Shown here piece after piece: positions 1 through 8,499 of a stretch of DNA of 64,000 nucleotides. The translations under genes were made by a program, and so were the position numbers. The stretch comes from CAVWSM01 sp963799425. GTDB lineage: Bacteria; Actinomycetota; Actinomycetes; Jiangellales; Jiangellaceae. The notes beneath the pieces were generated by a model. That model saw only the letters and a program-made list of their open reading frames with translations. It searched no databases and was not told where the DNA came from. Each line of letters starts with the position of its first letter. The first letter of the stretch is position 1. The stretch is taken from positions 482,120 to 546,119 of the forward strand of contig CAWCXA010000012.1 in the NCBI GenBank assembly GCA_963799425.1, written 5' to 3'.

Positions 1-397
1 GGGCGCGGGCAAGATCGTCGGGCTCCGGCAGCTCCTCGGTGACGGAGCGGAGCCGGTCGGCCAGGTCGACCACCTTGTCGCCCGAGCCGAGCGTCAGCTT
101 CACCGAGATGAGGTGCCGGCGGCTCACCGCCTGGTCTGCGAGCAGCAGCGCGATCGCCTCCGCGGTGTCGCCCCACTCGGTCGTGCCGCCCTTGCTGCCC
201 AGGATCTCGGCGACGCCGCTCACCACCTGGTCGGAAGCCATCACGAGCCTCTCGGCGGTCTCGCCCGAACAGTCGAGTGCGGCCAGCCGCAGCGCGACGG
301 CAGTGACCAGCCCAGAGTCGGCCGGGCTCGTACGCGGGTTGGCCAGCAGGCGGACGGCCTTGGCGACAAGCGGACGCGAGGGCACGGACTCGGACAT
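1..397 (-). CDS. Hypothetical protein, cut by the left window edge
   Basis: The frame is open from an ATG at 395-397 to the window edge, giving at least 132 residues that begin MSESVPSRPLVAKAVRLLAN. The visible part is mostly helical, with many Ala and Leu, no signal peptide and no membrane segment. I do not recognise the family. It is read leftwards, away from pruA, which lies 184 bases upstream of it on the same strand. That gap holds a palindromic repeat element. The C-terminus is outside the window, so function cannot be judged. Confidence 0.6.
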   Translation of the reverse strand, partial: MSESVPSRPLVAKAVRLLANPRTSPADSGLVTAVALRLAALDCSGETAERLVMASDQVVSGVAEILGSKGGTTEWGDTAEAIALLLADQAVSRRHLISVKLTLGSGDKVVDLADRLRSVTEELPEPDDLARA

Positions 398-502
398 GGG
401 CGCTGACCCTCTCGGGGGTAGTTCGGTATTGCGGAAGTGTGCACAGGTTACTCGACAGATGTGCTGGTTCGAGCGTGTCCTGGCCGCAAGATCGACTGCG
501 AG

Positions 503-559
503 TTGTCCCGGTTGTCAGCCGCTGCGACCTGCGAAGATGCGGCCCGCCAGCCTGACAAC
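503..559. repeat. Palindromic repeat element, copy 1
   Basis: Ordered blocks GGTTGTC (510-516), GACCTG (526-531), GATGCG (536-541) and GCCTGACAA (550-558) recur with identical spacing at 49542-49590. GGTTGTCAG and CTGACAACC are inverted repeats and can form a stem. The element lies between pruA and the next gene on the same strand. It has no U tract, so it is not a classic terminator. It may be a REP-like repeat or an RNA structure. Confidence 0.55.
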
Positions 560-581
560 CCGCCTCGCCCACCTCAGGTCG

Positions 582-2210
582 TCAGGCCATGTGCGGGTAG
601 TCGTGTCGCACCGGTGGGACGAACGTCTCCTTGATGGTCCGCGTGCTCGTCCAGCGCATGAGGTTCTGCGCGGCCCCGGCCTTGTCGTTGGTGCCGCTGG
701 CGCGACCACCGCCGAACGGCTGCTGACCAACCACTGCGCCGGTCGGCTTGTCGTTGACGTAGAAGTTGCCGGCCGCGAACCGCAGCGCCTCCGTCGCCCG
801 CGCGATGGCGCCGCGATCCTGCGCGATGACCGACCCCGTGAGGGCATACTTCGCGACCGACTCCAGCTGCGCCATGACACGGTCGTAGTCACCGTCGTCA
901 TAGACGTAGACACCGAGGATCGGCCCGAAGTACTCCGTGGTGAACACCTCGTTGGTCGGGTCCGTCGACTCCAGAACGGTTGGGCGCACGAAGTAACCCA
1001 CCGAGTCGTCATAGCTGCCGCCTGCGACCACCGAGATGGAGTCGTCCGCCTTGGCGCGATCGACGGCAGTCTTGTGCTTGGCGAACGCCCGGTCGTCGAT
1101 CACCGCGCCCATGAAGTTGCTCAGGTCCGCGGTGTCGCCCATGGTCAACGACTCGGTCAGAGATACAAAGTCGTCGCGCATGCGCTCCCATACGCTGCGC
1201 GCGACGTAGGTCCGCGATGCCGCCGAGCACTTCTGGCCCTGGTACTCGAACGCGCCGCGCACCAGTGCCGTCCGCAAGACGTCGACGTCGGCACTTGGGT
1301 GTGCCAGGACGAAGTCCTTGCCGCCGGTCTCTCCGACGATGCGCGGGTACGACCGGTAGTCCGCAATGTTCTCGCCGACTGTGCGCCAGAGCCGCTGGAA
1401 GGTCGGGGTCGAGCCGGTGAAGTGGATGCCCGCCAGGTCGGGGTGCGCGAGCGCGACTTCCGACACCGCGAGTCCGTCGCCGGTGACGAGGTTGATGACG
1501 CCGGGTGGCAGGCCGGCCGCCTCGAGCAACCGCATCGTGTGGTGCGCGGCAAGCTGTTGGGTTGGGCTCGGCTTCCAGATCACTGTGTTGCCCATCAGCG
1601 CCGGAGCCGTGGGCAGGTTGCCGCCGATGGCCGTGAAGTTGAAGGGCGTGATGGCGTACACGAATCCTTCGAGCGGGCGGTGGTCGAGCCGGTTCCAGAT
1701 GCCCGGTGAGTTGGCGATCGGCTGCTCGGCCATGATCTCCCGCGCGAAGTGGACGTTGAACCGCCAGAAATCGATGAGCTCGCATGCTGAGTCGATCTCC
1801 GCCTGGGCCACGGTTTTCGACTGGCCCAGCATCGTCGCTGCGTTGAGTGTTTGCCGCCACGGCCCGGCCAGCAGCTCGGCCGCCTTGAGGAACACCGCCG
1901 CGCGGTCGTCGAACGACAGGGCGCGCCAGGCGGGTGCCGCTTCGTGCGCCGCGGCTATCGCTGCCCGCGCGTCGTCCTGCGTGGCGTTGCGCATGGTGCC
2001 GAGCAAGTGCTGGTGATCGTGCGGGGCGACGACGTCGATCTCTTCGCCGCTGCCGAGCTTGGCGTCGCCGCCGATCGTCATGGTGAGCTCGGCGCGCTCG
2101 CTGCCGAGCTCGGCCAGCCGCTGCTCCACCTGGGCACGCTCGGGGCTGCCGGGTGCGTACGCCAGCACGGGATCGTTAATCGGCTCCGGGACCTGAGTGA
2201 CCGCATCCAT
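582..2210 (-). CDS. pruA: 1-pyrroline-5-carboxylate dehydrogenase
   Basis: Oxidises L-glutamate gamma-semialdehyde/P5C to glutamate with NAD+, the second step of proline catabolism, in the cytosol. The 542-residue product matches the family length and contains the aldehyde-dehydrogenase core: the NAD-binding segment ITPFNFTAIGGNLPTAPALM, the glutamate motif VGETGGKDF and the nucleophile cysteine in GQKCSAASR. The start chosen is the ATG at 2208-2210 (MDAVTQVPEPIN). A longer open frame continues upstream to 2576, but it overlaps the upstream gene, which ends at 2221. No proline dehydrogenase gene is visible next to it, so that partner must lie elsewhere. Confidence 0.95.
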   Translation of the reverse strand: MDAVTQVPEPINDPVLAYAPGSPERAQVEQRLAELGSERAELTMTIGGDAKLGSGEEIDVVAPHDHQHLLGTMRNATQDDARAAIAAAHEAAPAWRALSFDDRAAVFLKAAELLAGPWRQTLNAATMLGQSKTVAQAEIDSACELIDFWRFNVHFAREIMAEQPIANSPGIWNRLDHRPLEGFVYAITPFNFTAIGGNLPTAPALMGNTVIWKPSPTQQLAAHHTMRLLEAAGLPPGVINLVTGDGLAVSEVALAHPDLAGIHFTGSTPTFQRLWRTVGENIADYRSYPRIVGETGGKDFVLAHPSADVDVLRTALVRGAFEYQGQKCSAASRTYVARSVWERMRDDFVSLTESLTMGDTADLSNFMGAVIDDRAFAKHKTAVDRAKADDSISVVAGGSYDDSVGYFVRPTVLESTDPTNEVFTTEYFGPILGVYVYDDGDYDRVMAQLESVAKYALTGSVIAQDRGAIARATEALRFAAGNFYVNDKPTGAVVGQQPFGGGRASGTNDKAGAAQNLMRWTSTRTIKETFVPPVRHDYPHMA

Positions 2211-2220
2211 GCCACTCAGG

Positions 2221-2733
2221 CTAGTCACCGTCGGCGGCCCCGAAACCCGCGAGCAGGTCGGGCAGCTCCTGGGTGGCGTACCAGAGCAGCTCGAAGCCCT
2301 CGGCCTCGTCGACGGTGAACTCCGCGTCGTCGTCTCCGGCGTCGGCAGCCGGGAGGGCGGCGACTGCTGCGCGTACGACCTCCTCCGCCTCCGGTTCGTC
2401 GATGTGGATCGAGGCGACGCGGTCGAGTGCGACCGGCGCCGTGAGTCGTACCGCGGAGACTCCCAAACCGGAGTCGGGTGTCGCGGTGGCGTCGGGCACG
2501 TCGGCAGCCACAACCACGCGGCGCGGCGGTGCGGTCGGGTCGCCGGCGAGCAGTGCCAGGCTGGCCCGGGCGGCATCGGCGGCGGCCGCGTACTCGAGCT
2601 CCTCGAGATCGCCCTCCAGGTAGGCCTCCCGCAGCGCCGGGGTCACGGCGAAGGCCACCTCGATGGCGGACAACCCGCCCTCGCGGCTGAGCGTGCGCAG
2701 CAGTGGCACCGTCGCGGGGAGGTAGACGCGCAT
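2221..2733 (-). CDS. DUF6912-like conserved actinobacterial protein
   Basis: A 170-residue acidic soluble protein starting MRVYLPATVPLLRTL, with no membrane segment or signal peptide. The N-terminus and size resemble the uncharacterised DUF6912 family as I remember it; that assignment is from memory. Its start overlaps the stop of the patatin-like gene by one base and its stop lies 10 bases before pruA, so the three genes probably form one transcript. Function unknown. Confidence 0.75.
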   Translation of the reverse strand: MRVYLPATVPLLRTLSREGGLSAIEVAFAVTPALREAYLEGDLEELEYAAAADAARASLALLAGDPTAPPRRVVVAADVPDATATPDSGLGVSAVRLTAPVALDRVASIHIDEPEAEEVVRAAVAALPAADAGDDDAEFTVDEAEGFELLWYATQELPDLLAGFGAADGD

Positions 2734-3722
2734 CAGCCGACCCCGACCCGTCCGCGGCCGCGGTCGAGGGCAGCCCGCTGGGTGGCGAACGCCGTCTCCA
2801 GGACGTCGAGCCGCCGGCTGAAGTCCATCGCGTTGGTGCCGAACGCCCTCAGGTCCTCGGGGCCAGGACCGAGGATTGTGACGCGTACGCCTTCGGCGCG
2901 CAGCTTGTCGGTCTCGCGCAGCATCCGACGGGTCGAGGCGAACCGCCAGCGCCGCTCCAGCCGCCCGACGGCCGACCGCGGCTCGTCGCTGCCGAAGGCG
3001 ATCATCGGCGCCACGACCAGCACCTCGTCAAGGCCGAGCCCCGCCATGAGGTCTGCGGAGGTCACGGAGCAGACGCCGCCATCGACATAGCGGTGCCCCT
3101 CGTGCTCGATGGGTGCGAACCAACCGGGGATTGCGCAGGAGGCCATGACCGCCCGCGGAAGTGGCAGCCGCGGCGATCCCGACCTGCCGACCGGCACCCG
3201 GCGCCCGGACGTGTAGTCGAGCGTCGCGATGGTCAGACCTCGGTGCGGCGACCAGCCATCGGGCGCCGTGACTGCCTCGACGAGAGTGCCGATAGCAGCA
3301 AGCGACCCCTTACCCTCAGGCGCGAGTCCGGCAAGAACTGTCGCGGGAGGCATGCGGCGGATGCGGCGTACGTTGCGCACGAGCATGGTGCCACCGCCGA
3401 GCCGGACAGCCGGACGGCCGGGCATCGTTGGCCCGGTGGCGGTGTCGTAGTCCCACTCGTGGCCGGCCAGCGGACCGTCGCCGAAGCTGGCACCTCGCTG
3501 ATGGCCGAGCAGCTCGCGAATCGACACCCCACCGCCGAACAACGCGGCAAGCACGGCGCCAGCGGAAGTGCCGAGGATCTGGTCGACCTCGCGCAGGTCG
3601 AGGTCACGGGCCTCCTCGAGGGCAGCCAGTGCCCCGATCGTCCACGCGGCGCCCAGAACCCCTCCGGCACCCAGGACAAGGCCGCGCCGCGGGGTTCGCT
3701 GGGGCCGGCCTCGTCGAGTCAC
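2733..3722 (-). CDS. Patatin-like phospholipase family protein
   Basis: Predicted lipid acyl hydrolase with a Ser-Asp dyad. Near the N-terminus the oxyanion loop GLVLGAGGVLGAAW is followed by the nucleophile motif GTSAG, and the aspartate partner is in YVDGGVCS, as in patatins. I start it at the GTG at 3720-3722 (VTRRGRPQRT), giving 329 residues. The open frame extends to 3872, but that part runs into the upstream region of the divergent lipoprotein gene and lacks family-like sequence. It heads the operon with the DUF6912-like gene and pruA. The natural substrate cannot be told from sequence. Confidence 0.85.
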   Translation of the reverse strand: MTRRGRPQRTPRRGLVLGAGGVLGAAWTIGALAALEEARDLDLREVDQILGTSAGAVLAALFGGGVSIRELLGHQRGASFGDGPLAGHEWDYDTATGPTMPGRPAVRLGGGTMLVRNVRRIRRMPPATVLAGLAPEGKGSLAAIGTLVEAVTAPDGWSPHRGLTIATLDYTSGRRVPVGRSGSPRLPLPRAVMASCAIPGWFAPIEHEGHRYVDGGVCSVTSADLMAGLGLDEVLVVAPMIAFGSDEPRSAVGRLERRWRFASTRRMLRETDKLRAEGVRVTILGPGPEDLRAFGTNAMDFSRRLDVLETAFATQRAALDRGRGRVGVG

Positions 3723-3829
3723 GCGACCAGTGTGACGCTGCGCACCCCAGCCCGCTGGAAGGACACGATCTTCAGCCGACGTGGGAAGATCTTGTCCACA
3801 ATCGTCACTGTCTGGAAGGTCTGCTCGGC

Positions 3830-4255
3830 ATGCGTTCGCTTCGCTCGTTCGCTCTCGTCGCCGTCGTCGCAACGCTCGCGCTGGCAGGTTGCGGTGATGA
3901 CGAGCCGTCGACAGCGCCGACGGCCGAGCCCAGCGCGACTGCGAGCCCGAGCGAGTCGGCGACGCCGGAGGAGACTCCGACCGAGGTCGACCAGGTGCAG
4001 CTCATCGAGGTCACGATCGCCGACGGCGAGGTGCAGACGGCCTCCGACCGGGTCGCAGTGCCGCTTGGCCGCACGGTTCGGCTGGTCGTGACTAGCGACG
4101 TCGCCGACGAGGTGCACGTCCACGGCTTCGACATCGAGGCGGCGCTCGAGCCGGGCGTCCCGACCACACTCGAGTTTGTCGCCGACGAGCCGGGCGTGTT
4201 CGAGGTCGAGACTCACGAGAGCGAACTGCTGCTCCTCCAGCTCGCCGTGCAGTGA
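3830..4255 (+). CDS. Lipoprotein with cupredoxin-like domain
   Basis: A 141-residue exported lipoprotein. A short signal peptide ends in the lipobox LALAGC, followed by a Thr/Ser/Glu-rich linker (about residues 24-45) and a compact beta domain of about 95 residues ending HESELLLLQLAVQ. The beta domain resembles plastocyanin/EfeO-type cupredoxins, with His in VHVHGFD and VETHESELL as possible metal ligands. The cysteine and methionine of a typical blue copper site are not obvious. It lies 7 bases before a polytopic membrane protein gene and is probably co-transcribed with it. Confidence 0.75.
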   Translation: MRSLRSFALVAVVATLALAGCGDDEPSTAPTAEPSATASPSESATPEETPTEVDQVQLIEVTIADGEVQTASDRVAVPLGRTVRLVVTSDVADEVHVHGFDIEAALEPGVPTTLEFVADEPGVFEVETHESELLLLQLAVQ

Positions 4256-4262
4256 CGCAGCC

Positions 4263-5591
4263 GTGACGACAAGCGTCCTCGCGCACGGAGTGGGCGAGCG
4301 GCAAGACCTGCCGATCTCGTTCTCGTACGCGCTGGTGGGTGCTGTCGTCGCGTTGGTCATCACGTTCGTCGTGCTCGCCTTTGCCTGGCGGGAGCCGCGG
4401 TACGACTCCGCGACCGCGGGCCGTCCGCTGCCGTCCTGGCTGGCCCGTGTCGTGGACGCGCCGGCGACACGCCTCGGGCTGGCGATTCTCGGCGTGGTCA
4501 CGGCTGGCTATGTCGGCGTCGCGGCGATCTTTGGCCCGGATCGAGCGACCAACCCCACGGCGGGCGCTGTCTACGTCTTGCTGTGGGTCGGCATCGTGCC
4601 ACTGGCGCTGCTGTTCGGACCGGTCTACGCGCGGCTCAACCCGCTGCGCACTCTGCATCGCTGGGTGTGCCGGGCGGCAGGTGTCGACCCGGCCGCCGGT
4701 GGTCTGCGCAGCTATCCCCTACGTCTGGGGTTGTGGCCGGCGGCGGCCGGGCTGCTTGCCTTCACCTGGCTCGAGCTCGTCGCGCCCGACAGCGCCACGC
4801 TGCCGGTGATCCGCACCTGGTTCGCGCTCTTCGTGGCGGTGTCGCTGGTCGGTGCCGCGCTGCTGGGCTCCGGGTGGTTCACCAACGCCGACCCGTTCGA
4901 GGCTTGGTCACGGCTGGCGGCCCGGCTGTCCTGGGTCGGTCGGCGCCGCGACGGTGTCCTGGTCGCGCGCAACCCGCTCGCCGGGCTAGACGGCACCCCG
5001 CCCATGCCCGGCCTCGCGGCGGTGGTGTGCGTGCTCCTCGGGTCGACGGCGTACGACTCGTTGACCGGCCATCCGTCGTACGGCCGCTGGCTGCGCAACT
5101 CCCCGCTGCCCGAGACGCTGACCGCGACGCTCGCGCTGGTCGGCTTCGTGGCGTTCGTGGGGGTGACGTACGCGGCTTCGGTTGGGCTGGCAGGGCGGTT
5201 GGCGCACGTACGTCGGACGCAGCTGCCCAACCTGTTCGCGCACTCGCTCGTACCCATCGCGGTCGGCTATATCGTCGCGCACTACTTCACCCTGCTCGTC
5301 CTGGAGGGGCAGGCGACGCTCGTCTACCTGTCCGACCCGCTCGGCACCGGCGCCAATCTGCTCGGAACCGGCGACTGGACGCCGAGTCGCTGGCTGGCGC
5401 GGCAGCCGACTCTGGTCGCCACGGTGCAGGTCACCGCTGTCGTCATCGGACACGTGGTCGGAGTGGTCGCGGCGCATGACCGCGCGGTGCGGTTGTTCCC
5501 GCGGCGGCAAGCGCTCGTCGGGCAGCTGCCACTGCTGATCGTGATGGTCGGCTACACGCTCGGCGGGCTCTGGCTGTTGTTCACCGCGTGA
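4263..5591 (+). CDS. Conserved polytopic membrane protein
   Basis: A 442-residue integral membrane protein with roughly ten hydrophobic segments, for example ALVGAVVALVITFVVLAFAW near the N-terminus and PLLIVMVGYTLGGLWLLF at the C-terminus. I do not recognise a named family. The GTG at 4263 is preferred because it lies just after the lipoprotein stop; an upstream in-frame extension would overlap that gene. Pairing with a cupredoxin-like lipoprotein suggests a metal or redox role in the envelope, which is inference only. Confidence 0.75.
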   Translation: MTTSVLAHGVGERQDLPISFSYALVGAVVALVITFVVLAFAWREPRYDSATAGRPLPSWLARVVDAPATRLGLAILGVVTAGYVGVAAIFGPDRATNPTAGAVYVLLWVGIVPLALLFGPVYARLNPLRTLHRWVCRAAGVDPAAGGLRSYPLRLGLWPAAAGLLAFTWLELVAPDSATLPVIRTWFALFVAVSLVGAALLGSGWFTNADPFEAWSRLAARLSWVGRRRDGVLVARNPLAGLDGTPPMPGLAAVVCVLLGSTAYDSLTGHPSYGRWLRNSPLPETLTATLALVGFVAFVGVTYAASVGLAGRLAHVRRTQLPNLFAHSLVPIAVGYIVAHYFTLLVLEGQATLVYLSDPLGTGANLLGTGDWTPSRWLARQPTLVATVQVTAVVIGHVVGVVAAHDRAVRLFPRRQALVGQLPLLIVMVGYTLGGLWLLFTA

Positions 5592-5621
5592 TTGACAGGC
5601 AAGTCTTTGCTTGCCTATTGT
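5592..5621 (+). promoter_or_regulatory. Promoter with palindromic operator for the ArsR-VOC operon
   Basis: A perfect -35 hexamer TTGACA (5592-5597) and a -10-like TATTGT (5616-5621) are separated by 18 bases. The spacer carries the inverted repeat AGGCAAG/CTTGCCT (5597-5603 and 5610-5616), well placed for an autoregulating ArsR repressor. Transcription would begin at about 5628-5629, right at the GTG start codon, which implies a leaderless mRNA. Confidence 0.6.
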
Positions 5622-5628
5622 CGCCTGC

Positions 5629-5916
5629 GTGGCCGACGTGTTCAAGGCGCTCGCGGACCCGACGAGGCGGGCCATCCTCGACGAGCTGACCGATCGCGAT
5701 GGGCAGACCCTGTTCGAGCTGTGCGCGCGATTGACCATGAAGCACTCGGTCAGCGCGTCTCGGCAAGCGATTTCGCAGCACCTAGACGTGCTGGAGTCGG
5801 CTGGGCTTGTCACGACGCGTCGCGAGGGGCGCTACAAGTTCCACTTCCTTGACACGTCTCCCTTGCAGGGCATCACCGAGCGATGGCCAGCTCCTGGCCG
5901 GAAGGCGACACCATGA
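5629..5916 (+). CDS. ArsR-family transcriptional regulator
   Basis: A 95-residue winged-helix repressor. It contains the family signature VFKALADPTRRAILDELTDRD, a recognition helix in SRQAISQHLDVLESAGLV and the wing TTRREGRYKFHF. No CxC metal-binding motif is present, so it is not a classic arsenic sensor; the TRRAIL/REGR type usually controls an adjacent enzyme gene. The GTG at 5629 is preferred over an upstream TTG at 5611 because the TTG lies inside the operator and before the predicted transcription start. Its TGA overlaps the ATG of the next gene (ATGA), so the two are translationally coupled. Confidence 0.85.
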   Translation: MADVFKALADPTRRAILDELTDRDGQTLFELCARLTMKHSVSASRQAISQHLDVLESAGLVTTRREGRYKFHFLDTSPLQGITERWPAPGRKATP

Positions 5917-6311
5917 GAATCCACGTCACAAGCGTCTTCGTCGACGACCAGGACAAGGCGCTCGCGTTCTACACAGAAGTGCTGGGGTTCGTGAAGAAGA
6001 CCGAGATCCCGCTCGGCGGGGACGTTCGGTGGCTCACGGTCGTGTCGCCGGAAGCGGCGGACGGTGTCGAGCTGCTGCTCGAGCCGGATGGGCATCCGGC
6101 GGTCAAGCCGTTCAAGGAGGCGCTCGTGGGTGACGGGATCCCGTACGCGTCGTTCGCGGTCGACGATGTTGCGGCGGAGCACGAGCGGCTGCGCGCCCTC
6201 GGTGTCCGGTTCACTCAGGAGCCGGTCGACATGGGCGGCGTGACGATGGCGGTGCTCGACGACACCTGCGGCAACCTGGTCCAGATCGTGGCTCTCCCAC
6301 CTCGCGCATAA
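5913..6311 (+). CDS. VOC (glyoxalase/bleomycin-resistance fold) family protein
   Basis: A 132-residue member of the vicinal-oxygen-chelate superfamily. It begins MRIHVTSVFVDDQDKALAFY and contains the paired beta-alpha-beta units typical of the fold, ending CGNLVQIV. The ATG at 5913 overlaps the ArsR stop and is preceded by GGAAGG. ArsR plus VOC is a common pairing in which the repressor controls the enzyme. Substrate is unknown; a detoxification or dioxygenase-like role is possible. Confidence 0.85.
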   Translation: MRIHVTSVFVDDQDKALAFYTEVLGFVKKTEIPLGGDVRWLTVVSPEAADGVELLLEPDGHPAVKPFKEALVGDGIPYASFAVDDVAAEHERLRALGVRFTQEPVDMGGVTMAVLDDTCGNLVQIVALPPRA

Positions 6312-6339
6312 GGCCGCATCGGGTCGACTGGGCGCAGAG

Positions 6340-6388
6340 TGAAGCGTTGTGCACGACACGTCGTCGGCGTGTCGTGCGCAACGCTTCA
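6340..6388. repeat. Long hairpin, 21-bp arms and 7-nt loop
   Basis: Arms 6340-6360 and 6368-6388 are complementary over 21 bases with a single G-U type mismatch; the loop is TCGTCGG. It lies between the VOC gene and the PaiB-like gene, about 40 bases before the latter's start. There is no T run on either side, so simple intrinsic termination is doubtful. Confidence 0.65.
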
Positions 6389-6427
6389 GTCTGCAGGGTC
6401 GTCTGCCGCAAAGGTACGGTCGCGGAC

Positions 6428-7141
6428 ATGTACGTACCCCGATTCAACGCTATGGAGGACGCCGGCCAGATCCGCGATCTCGTTGCAAGCGTCGGCTCTG
6501 CCGAGCTCGTCACTGTCGGGCCGGATGGGTTTCCTGTCGCGACGCTGCTCCCGGTCATCTGGGACGACACGCGACTCATCTTTCACATGGCGCGGGCCAA
6601 TCAACACTGGACGTTGATCGATGCCGACAGCCCTGCGCTGAGCATCGTCGCGGGCCCTCAAGCCTATGTCTCGCCTGCGTGGTACCCGTCCAAGGCGCAG
6701 CACGGCCGAGTCGTCCCAACCTGGAACTACTCGGCGGTCCAGTTCAAGGGGCGCGTCGAGGTCCGCCGGGATCCTGAATGGCTGCTCGACGCGGTCACCC
6801 GGCTGACGGACCTGCATGAGCAGCGTCGTGCTCAGCCCTGGTCGGTAGCTGATGCCCCGCGCGAGTTCGTAAAGCAGCAGTTGCGCGCCATTGTCGGCAT
6901 CGAGTTCACCATCGTCGAAGTCGAGGCGAAGGCCAAGCTCAGTCAGAACCGCTCCCATGAGGACTGTGCAGGGGTCATCTCTGGGTTGCGTCTCGAGGGT
7001 GGCCCGTGCGAGGGGCTTGTTGCCGACATCATGGCCGCTGAGGGCGATCCAGCCAGCGTGTCGGGATTCGAGTCCAACGGTCGGGATGCGTCAAGAAGCG
7101 TTCCCGCGGGAACGTCGGGGCGACCGCTCGCTGCGAACTGA
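6428..7141 (+). CDS. PaiB-like FMN-binding protein
   Basis: A 237-residue protein starting MYVPRFNAMED, the usual beginning of the PaiB/FMN-binding negative regulator family (pyridoxamine phosphate oxidase-like split barrel). Conserved features include RANQHW, the segment WYPSKAQHGRVVPTWNYSAV, and SQNRSHED near the C-terminus. Family members bind FMN; the Bacillus PaiB affects sporulation and protease genes, but the biochemical activity is unclear. The ATG at 6428 is preferred over 6347, which would read through the hairpin. It converges with the CpaE-like gene, 41 bases away. Confidence 0.85.
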   Translation: MYVPRFNAMEDAGQIRDLVASVGSAELVTVGPDGFPVATLLPVIWDDTRLIFHMARANQHWTLIDADSPALSIVAGPQAYVSPAWYPSKAQHGRVVPTWNYSAVQFKGRVEVRRDPEWLLDAVTRLTDLHEQRRAQPWSVADAPREFVKQQLRAIVGIEFTIVEVEAKAKLSQNRSHEDCAGVISGLRLEGGPCEGLVADIMAAEGDPASVSGFESNGRDASRSVPAGTSGRPLAAN

Positions 7142-7182
7142 AGCCGTGCGGACGTAGGACTCGTGCACCAGCCCGCGCAGTG

Positions 7183-8499
7183 TCACCGGCCGGCCGCGCG
7201 GATCAAGCCGCGGCTCCGCCGGGTCACAGGAGCCCCGACGATGTCCGCCGCCAGCGCAGCGATGGCGGTGCGCGCCGGGGAGTCGGCTGCCACTTCGGTC
7301 AGTGTGCGGCCCTGGGCGATGGCGCGGTCGCAGGCACCGCGGTCGTAGGGCACGAAGCAGATGTTGTCGACTCCGACGTAGCGGGTCAGCGCGTCGGAGA
7401 TCTGGATGCGTGCCTCGCCTCCGATCGGCCCGCGGCGCAGCCGGTTGACGACCACGTGGATGTGGGCCTGTGGCGCCAGCTCGCGCAGCTCGGTGAGCCC
7501 GCGCACGAACCGCTGCACGCCCACCGGGTCGGCGGTGCCGACGGCGACGATGGTGTCGGCCTGCGCCAGCGTGACGAGGGTGGCTGCGTTGCGCCTCGGC
7601 GCCGTGGTGTCGAAAGAGAGCTCCTCGTCCTGCTCGAGCGAGAACCCGCAGTCGACGACGGTCTGCTCCACGAGACTGCGGGCGAGCGCCCAGACGACCT
7701 CGAGGGCGGCAGGCCGCAGCTCCGGCCATCGGTCGGCCCGGGCGATGCCCGTAAGGACCTTGAGATGCGGGGTCACCTGCCGCGCATGGCGTGCGAGTCC
7801 GGGCACGTCGAGCTGACCGTTGTTGGCTGCGCGGGTCGCGGCGGCGAGGCCAGGCGCCTCGTCGAGCAGACCGAGGACCTGTGCGACAACCCCGCCATAG
7901 GTGTCGGCATCGGCGAGCAGCGTGCGCCGGCCTATCTCGGCCAGCTCACTGGCCAGTGTGACAGCGAGCGTCGTGCGGCCTGGCGCGCCGGTGGGCCCCC
8001 AGACCGCGATGAGCTGGCCGCTGCCCGGCTCGAGCTCATCGGGAGCTGGCCCTCCGGCCCAACCAGCCGACGGCGCGAGCGTCGCCAGCTCATCAGCCGC
8101 GGCGCCAGGGTCGGCGTAGCCCGCGGGAGACGTGATGTCCTCGTCGACCGCGGCTCGGACGACGGCGGCGACCTCTGCAGGATCGGCGTCGGCGGCCAGC
8201 ACGTGGCGGATGCCGAGCTGCCGAAGCTGGCGCTCCGCATGCTCGTCACCGGGGGCGATGACTCCGACGACGGCGACGCGGGCGACGGCCAGTCGAGACA
8301 AGGCCTCGCGGTCGAGCCGGCGCAAGTCAGCGGAGAGCAGCACAGCGCGAGCCTGGCCGGACGCGGCGGCCCCGAGCAGGTCAGAGAGATCGACGCAGCG
8401 TCGTACGACGGCAACGCCCAACGCTCCTCGCTCGAGACCGGCCACGAGCTGCGACTCCCAGGGCGCACCGGTGACGGCGGTGAGCACGGGCACAGTCAT
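7183..8499 (-). CDS. CpaE-like MinD-family ATPase
   Basis: A 438-residue protein. The N-terminal ~130 residues resemble a receiver/CpaE-like domain, and the C-terminal part is a P-loop ParA/MinD domain with the deviant Walker A AVWGPTGAPGRTTLAVTLA, followed by LLADADTYGG and VDCGFSLE. Such proteins position pilus/secretion machinery or act as chromosome-partition-like ATPases. The ATG overlaps the stop of the SAF protein (ATGA). No Flp/Tad secretion ATPase or pilin gene is nearby, so this is an orphan pair and the classical Tad role is uncertain. Confidence 0.8.
   Translation of the reverse strand: MTVPVLTAVTGAPWESQLVAGLERGALGVAVVRRCVDLSDLLGAAASGQARAVLLSADLRRLDREALSRLAVARVAVVGVIAPGDEHAERQLRQLGIRHVLAADADPAEVAAVVRAAVDEDITSPAGYADPGAAADELATLAPSAGWAGGPAPDELEPGSGQLIAVWGPTGAPGRTTLAVTLASELAEIGRRTLLADADTYGGVVAQVLGLLDEAPGLAAATRAANNGQLDVPGLARHARQVTPHLKVLTGIARADRWPELRPAALEVVWALARSLVEQTVVDCGFSLEQDEELSFDTTAPRRNAATLVTLAQADTIVAVGTADPVGVQRFVRGLTELRELAPQAHIHVVVNRLRRGPIGGEARIQISDALTRYVGVDNICFVPYDRGACDRAIAQGRTLTEVAADSPARTAIAALAADIVGAPVTRRSRGLIRAAGR

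Noticed and set aside
39..1709. A 556-codon open frame on the plus strand opposite pruA and the partial gene
   Set aside because: The opposite strand encodes a full P5C dehydrogenase with all motifs; the plus frame has none.
5611..5628. A TTG start for the ArsR gene
   Set aside because: The codon lies within the promoter spacer and operator; the GTG at 5629 fits the predicted transcription start.
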